64,000 nucleotides of DNA, taken from NCBI GenBank assembly GCA_031382085.1, contig JANMYM010000056.1, forward strand, positions 1-64,000, read 5' to 3'. The DNA comes from UBA964 sp031382085. Its GTDB lineage: Bacteria > Pseudomonadota > Gammaproteobacteria > Steroidobacterales > Steroidobacteraceae. The first letter of the stretch is position 1. Every line of letters starts with the position of its first letter. Position numbers and translations under genes: made by a program. The notes beneath the pieces are model-generated. The model had not been told where the DNA came from and ran no database searches. It saw only the letters and a program-made list of their open reading frames with translations. Shown here one piece after another: positions 59,948 to 64,000 of the stretch.

Positions 59948-60682
59948 TTAGCCGGCGAGGCCATGCAGGCCGCACTCGCGCTTGAGCCCGAAAAAGCGCG
60001 TGCCCTCGAGACTGCCGGCTTGCTGCAGCGAGCGTGTGGTATGCCAGTCGCCGATCGACACATAGCCCTGGTCCCACAACGGGTGATAGGAGAGACGATG
60101 CTGTTTGAGATAACGCCCGACATCACGATCCGACCAGTCTGCAATGGGTTGGACCTTGAAGCGTCCGTCCACGAAATCAACGAACGGAATGGCGGCTCGG
60201 CTGTTAGATTGCGAGCGACGCAGACCCGCGATCCAGGTCTCCGCGTCCTGCTCCTTGAGCGCGCGTCGTAGCGGTTCTGCCTTGGCGATTTCGCCATACA
60301 GTTCAAGGCCTTCGATACCCTGTTCCCAGAGTTTGCCGTGCCGTGCCTCGAGCCAGGTGGGTGATATGGCCGGTCTGACGACGTGCAGATTGAGTCCGAG
60401 GCGCAGGGACAATGTGTCGACAAACTGATAGGTCTCTGGGAACAGGTACCCGGTGTCGACCAGAATGACTGGAATCTTCGGTGCCAGTCGCGTGACCAGG
60501 TGCAATGAGACTGCCGCCTGCGCGCCAAAGCTGGACGAGAGCACGTGGGCGCCGGGCAGATTCTGCAGCGCGAATTCGACCCGCTGCTCGGCGCTGCGCT
60601 CCGCCAGGGCGACATCGATCGCTAACAAGGCGGCGGTTTCGCCGCGGCCCGCGGCCGCGATCAAATGAGCTGCGATCGCCAT
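59948..60682 (-). CDS. cysH: Phosphoadenylyl-sulfate (PAPS) reductase
   Basis: A 244-residue CysH that reduces PAPS to sulfite with thioredoxin or glutaredoxin. Motifs: LSSSFGAQAAVSLHL, VDTGYLFPETYQF, WIAGLRRSQSNSR, and the C-terminal redox Cys in KRECGLH. The CC...CxxC iron-sulfur cysteines of APS reductases are absent, so PAPS is the likely substrate. It overlaps the cysI 3' end by 22 bp. Confidence 0.93.
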   Translation of the reverse strand: MAIAAHLIAAAGRGETAALLAIDVALAERSAEQRVEFALQNLPGAHVLSSSFGAQAAVSLHLVTRLAPKIPVILVDTGYLFPETYQFVDTLSLRLGLNLHVVRPAISPTWLEARHGKLWEQGIEGLELYGEIAKAEPLRRALKEQDAETWIAGLRRSQSNSRAAIPFVDFVDGRFKVQPIADWSDRDVGRYLKQHRLSYHPLWDQGYVSIGDWHTTRSLQQAGSLEGTRFFGLKRECGLHGLAG

Positions 60683-62334
60683 AAGAAATCTCCAAATCTT
60701 TCCTGAGCCAGTCTTTCGGTCGCAAAACGCGCGAATAGCGGATCGAGCGCGGCAAAGACGGCCGCCTCATCGAGATTTTCCCGATACAGTTTGTTCAGCC
60801 TTTGACCGGCCGCGTCGCCACCCAGATGCAGGTTGTAGCGGCCCGGCGCCTTGCCAACCAGCGCGACTTCGGCAAGATAGGGTCGGGCACAACCGTTCGG
60901 GCAGCCGGTAATTCGCACGCCTAACGCAATGCCATCGAGTCTGTGCGCGTGCAGTCGAGCTTCGATTTCGCTGACCAGCGCCGGCAGGTAGCGTTCCGCT
61001 TCGGCCATGGCGAGCGGGCAGGTGGGCAGGGCCACGCAGGCCAGCGCGTCGAGGCGGACTGGCGACGCCGTCTCGTGCAGCGACAGCGCATGCTGCTTGA
61101 TCAGCGATTCAATGGCCGGGCGTGCACTGGCGGAAATGCCGGCGACAATCAGGTTTTGATTGGGTGTCAGACGGAACGTGCCGGTGTGGACCGACGCGAT
61201 CGCGCGCAATCCTGATCTCCAGGGTGCTCCGACACGATCGGCAATGCGGCCGGAGGGAATGCGCAGTGTCAGTGCCAAGCTGCCATCAATACTTTGGGTC
61301 CAGCCAAAGCGATCGCCGTTGCTCAAGAAACTGACCGGCCGCGCCGGCTGGAATTGGCTGCCCGCGCGGCGCTCGACCTCGGCACGAAATTCGTCAAGCC
61401 CCAGGGTTTCGATGGTGTACTTGAGCCGCGCGTGTTTGCGGTTGCTGCGATCGCCGCGGTCGCGCTGCGTCGTCACGACCGCTTCCGCCACGGCTAACAG
61501 CTGGTCCGGCGTAATGAAGCCCAGGATATCCGCGAGGCGCGGGTAGGTGGCCGCATCGCCGTGGGTCGCGCCCAGGCCACCGCCCGCCGTGACGTTGAAA
61601 CCGTCCAGGATTGTGCTGTTAGCATCCGCCGCTATCGCAATGAATCCCAGATCCTGCGCAAATACGTCGACGTCGTTGACCGGCGGGACCACAAATGCGG
61701 CCTTGAACTTGCGCGGCAGATAGGTGGGTCCGTAGATCGGTTCCTGCTCGCCGCCTGCGACCGGTGCCCCGTCCAGCCAGATTTCGTGATACGCGCGTGT
61801 GCGCGGCAGCAGGTGTTCGGAGAGCCTGACGGCCCAGTCATGGACAACCGCATGCAGTTGCGAGGCCAGAGGATTTGCGCTGGCTAACACATTGCGATTG
61901 ACATCGCCGCAGGCTGCAATCGTGTCGATCAGCACTGCATTCATCGCGGCAATGGTCGGTTTCAGGTCACGCTTGATGACGCCGTGAAGCTGAAAGGCCT
62001 GGCGCGTGGTTAACCGCAGACTGCCGTTGGCAAAACGGGTCGCCAGATCGTCGAGCGCCAGCCACTGCCGCGGTGTGCAGACGCCACCGGGAAGGCGCGT
62101 GCGGATCATGAAGCTGTAGGCCGGTTCCAGCTTCTGCAGGCGGCGTTCTTCGCGGATGTCGCGGTCATCCTGCTGGTAGCTGCCGTGCAGCTTGATCAGA
62201 TGGGTGTCGGCCTCCGCAAGTCCGCCCGTGGCGGGGTCCAGCAGGCTTTGGGCGATGCTGCCGCGCAGGAAGCGGCTGTCCGCTTTCACTTTCTCGATAG
62301 GACTCGGCGGGGCCGTGGGGTCGGCAGTGGTCAT
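60661..62334 (-). CDS. cysI: Sulfite reductase (NADPH) hemoprotein beta subunit
   Basis: A 557-residue siroheme/4Fe-4S protein that reduces sulfite to sulfide with six electrons from CysJ. The coupled siroheme/iron-sulfur ligand regions are CVALPTCPLAM and TGCPNGCARPYLAEV. RLTTRQAFQLHGV and GDVNRNVLA are typical beta-subunit segments. Length fits E. coli CysI (570). It starts 5 bp after cysJ. Confidence 0.95.
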   Translation of the reverse strand: MTTADPTAPPSPIEKVKADSRFLRGSIAQSLLDPATGGLAEADTHLIKLHGSYQQDDRDIREERRLQKLEPAYSFMIRTRLPGGVCTPRQWLALDDLATRFANGSLRLTTRQAFQLHGVIKRDLKPTIAAMNAVLIDTIAACGDVNRNVLASANPLASQLHAVVHDWAVRLSEHLLPRTRAYHEIWLDGAPVAGGEQEPIYGPTYLPRKFKAAFVVPPVNDVDVFAQDLGFIAIAADANSTILDGFNVTAGGGLGATHGDAATYPRLADILGFITPDQLLAVAEAVVTTQRDRGDRSNRKHARLKYTIETLGLDEFRAEVERRAGSQFQPARPVSFLSNGDRFGWTQSIDGSLALTLRIPSGRIADRVGAPWRSGLRAIASVHTGTFRLTPNQNLIVAGISASARPAIESLIKQHALSLHETASPVRLDALACVALPTCPLAMAEAERYLPALVSEIEARLHAHRLDGIALGVRITGCPNGCARPYLAEVALVGKAPGRYNLHLGGDAAGQRLNKLYRENLDEAAVFAALDPLFARFATERLAQERFGDFLWRSQLI

Positions 62335-62339
62335 TCGCT

Positions 62340-64000
62340 TCAGTACACGTCGCGAGCGTAACGTCGTTCGCTCGCGAGTTCCTTGAGATACTCGTCAGCG
62401 GTATCACGCGAACGACCGGTGTGGCGCGTCAGGACATCCAGCAAGGCCTCGTGCACATCCGGCGCCATGCGCTGCGCATCGCCGCAGACATAGACATGCG
62501 CGCCGTTCTCGAGCCAACGCGCGAGTTCAACGCCTTGCGAGCGAATACGATGCTGCACATACACTTTCTCCGACTGATCACGCGAGAACGCGACATCGAG
62601 CCGCTGCAGCGTGCCGTTACGGCGCGCCTCGAGCCATTCGGCCTGATAGAGAAAATCGCTGAACCGGTGCCGTGCGCCAAAGAACAGCCAGTGACGGCCG
62701 CGCGCGCCGCTCTCGACGCGGTGCTGCAGGAAGGCACGAAACGGCGCGACGCCCGTGCCGGGCCCGATCATGATGATGTCGCGCGTGGGGTCCGCGGGCA
62801 GTCGAAAACGCGGATTCGGCTCGATATAAGCGCGCACCGAAGCTGTCTCGCCACGGCCCGGTGTCGCCAGGAAATGCGAAGCCGCGCCCAGGCGCTGCTG
62901 GCCGTCGCGCAGGTAATCGACTGCTGCAACGGTCAGGTGCAATTCATCGCCGACACTGGCGCGGCTGGATGCAATGGAATACAGACGCGGTGTCAGTGGG
63001 CGCAGCGCACGCACCAGGTCCCCGGCCGACCATCGTGCCGGGAAGCGTTCCAGCACGTCGAGCGGCTGCCAGTCGCGCAGCAAGCGGCGCAAGGCGTCCG
63101 GCTTGCCGTCCGCGTGCAGCTGATTCAATTCACTGTTGTTAGCTCTTTCGGTGTGGGCGTCGAGGAACGGACGGGCGAGGCGGGTGATTTCCCGATGCTC
63201 GGTGAGCCAGCCGCGCAGAGAATATTCTCTGCCGTCGATGGCGATCGGCCTGTCGGGATCGGCGCCGACAAGTGCAATGACTCGGTCGACAATCTTTGCC
63301 GGGTTGTGGTGCCAAAAGCCCACGGCATCGCCGGGTTGATAGGTCAGCCGCCCGTCGGGGGCGGCGAGTTCCAGATGCGTAACCGGATGATCTGAATTGC
63401 GGGCGGTGATGAGCGTGCGGGTCAGGACTTCGGTTGCCACCGGCGCATCGCGGTCCGCGGCCATTTGCTGCGCCGGCGGCGCTGACAGCATCGCGATATG
63501 CGGGCTTTGCAGGCGTTCGCGCGCGATCTCGAGCGCCTTGCCAGACCAGCTCTCCGCGACCGTCTGATAGTCGACATCGCAGTCGGCGCGATCGGCGCGC
63601 CGTGTCGCACCTAAGGCCGCGAGCCGTTCGTCCAGCGCGCGTCCGGTCTCGCAGAATTTTGGATAACTCGAATCGCCTAACGCCAGCACGGCATAGCTCA
63701 ATTGTTCGAGCCGCGGCGCCTTGCGGCTGGTTAAAAAATCGACGAACGCCCGCGCATCGTCCGGTGGATCGCCGTCGCCATGGGTGCTGACGACGAGATA
63801 CAGGAGTTTTTCGTTAGCAAGGTCGCGCGGCTTGAAATCTGCCACATTGACCAGACGGGCTGCCAGGCCCTGTGATTCCAGCTGGCGATGCAGCTTTTCG
63901 GCGACGCGCCGGCCATTGCCGGTCTGGCTGGCGTAAAGAACGGTGGCCCGCGCAATGGCGGAAGCGTCGGCGACTGGCTTGCCGCCGGGGTTGTCATTGC
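62340..64000 (-). CDS. cysJ: Sulfite reductase (NADPH) flavoprotein alpha subunit (5' end outside window)
   Basis: About 553 residues are visible; the start lies beyond the right edge. The flavodoxin domain (VLYASQTGNGRRVAEKL, VSTHGDGDPPDD, ALGDSSYPKFC) binds FMN. The FAD/NADPH reductase domain follows (TPRLYSIASSRA, MIGPGTGVAPFRAFLQ, GDAQRMAPDVHEAL) and the tail ends in RRYARDVY with a terminal Tyr. E. coli CysJ has about 599 residues, so roughly 45 are missing. It is the most upstream visible gene of the operon. Confidence 0.95.
   Translation of the reverse strand, partial: NDNPGGKPVADASAIARATVLYASQTGNGRRVAEKLHRQLESQGLAARLVNVADFKPRDLANEKLLYLVVSTHGDGDPPDDARAFVDFLTSRKAPRLEQLSYAVLALGDSSYPKFCETGRALDERLAALGATRRADRADCDVDYQTVAESWSGKALEIARERLQSPHIAMLSAPPAQQMAADRDAPVATEVLTRTLITARNSDHPVTHLELAAPDGRLTYQPGDAVGFWHHNPAKIVDRVIALVGADPDRPIAIDGREYSLRGWLTEHREITRLARPFLDAHTERANNSELNQLHADGKPDALRRLLRDWQPLDVLERFPARWSAGDLVRALRPLTPRLYSIASSRASVGDELHLTVAAVDYLRDGQQRLGAASHFLATPGRGETASVRAYIEPNPRFRLPADPTRDIIMIGPGTGVAPFRAFLQHRVESGARGRHWLFFGARHRFSDFLYQAEWLEARRNGTLQRLDVAFSRDQSEKVYVQHRIRSQGVELARWLENGAHVYVCGDAQRMAPDVHEALLDVLTRHTGRSRDTADEYLKELASERRYARDVY

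Noticed and set aside
59332..60615. 427-codon minus-strand frame overlapping cysH and cysG
   Set aside because: It is out of frame with both genes, which have unmistakable motifs; the composition is Arg/Ser-rich, as in shadows.
59948..60682. APS reductase instead of PAPS reductase
   Set aside because: The CC...CxxC cysteines that hold the 4Fe-4S cluster of APS reductases are absent.
1..64000. CRISPR arrays, tRNA or rRNA genes, insertion sequences, prophage
   Set aside because: I saw no regularly spaced repeats, no cloverleaf-like sequence, no rRNA blocks, and no transposase or integrase motifs in any plausible frame.

Overview
The window is GC-rich, densely packed bacterial DNA with no rRNA, tRNA, phage, insertion sequence or CRISPR array that I can see. 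TonB-dependent uptake, Tat-exported proteins, CoA-dependent aromatic degradation and a cysJIHG sulfur operon point to a Gram-negative, aerobic, chemoheterotrophic proteobacterium. The sulfur operon looks gammaproteobacterial (a Steroidobacter/Xanthomonadales-type organism is my guess), while the 5-aminolevulinate synthase is of the alphaproteobacterial/mitochondrial type. The taxonomy is therefore an inference.

Region 1 (1-7.9 kb): a plus-strand catabolic operon with an NmrA-like reductase, a 2-keto-4-pentenoate hydratase-like protein, a ring-cleaving dioxygenase resembling NicX (2,5-dihydroxypyridine 5,6-dioxygenase) with its iron ligands, an alpha/beta hydrolase placed like NicD, two zinc-free MDR reductases and an acyl-CoA dehydrogenase. 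A convergent LysR regulator follows.

Region 2 (8-20.3 kb): an aryl-CoA pathway. It has an aminobenzoate/benzoate-type CoA ligase, a fused flavin monooxygenase/old-yellow-enzyme protein of the 2-aminobenzoyl-CoA monooxygenase/reductase (salicylyl-CoA 5-hydroxylase) type, an SDR, a crotonase, an acyl-CoA dehydrogenase, a RidA protein and a second old yellow enzyme. A MarR gene sits divergently across an 18-bp palindrome. The set suggests hybrid aerobic degradation of anthranilate or a close relative. A sulfatase and a stand-alone RAM-domain protein are also present.

Region 3 (20.3-54 kb): an accessory catabolic/uptake island made of repeated parts. It contains two GPH-type transporters, two IclR regulators with nearly identical operators, three related secreted or anchored alpha/beta hydrolases, two Tat-exported alpha/beta-fold proteins with His at the nucleophile position, two DUF1838 proteins, two cupin-like proteins plus a third remnant, two other MFS transporters, a TonB receptor, a PhyH oxygenase, an amidohydrolase, flavoenzymes, a beta-propeller/cytochrome c fusion and a carboxylesterase. 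The substrate is unknown.

Region 4 (54-64 kb): an RHH/PIN toxin-antitoxin pair, then a tightly coupled minus-strand operon cysJ-cysI-cysH-cysG-hemC(D-like)-hemB-hemA(ALAS). It would encode siroheme synthesis from glycine and succinyl-CoA beside the siroheme enzyme that needs it. The HemC-like protein lacks the usual cofactor cysteine.

Across the whole window the pentamer GTTAG/CTAAC, usually GTTAGC or GTTAGG, recurs about every 500 bp in several frames and on both strands. It accounts for nearly all TTAG/CTAA tetramers, which suggests a DNA-level motif rather than codon choice.
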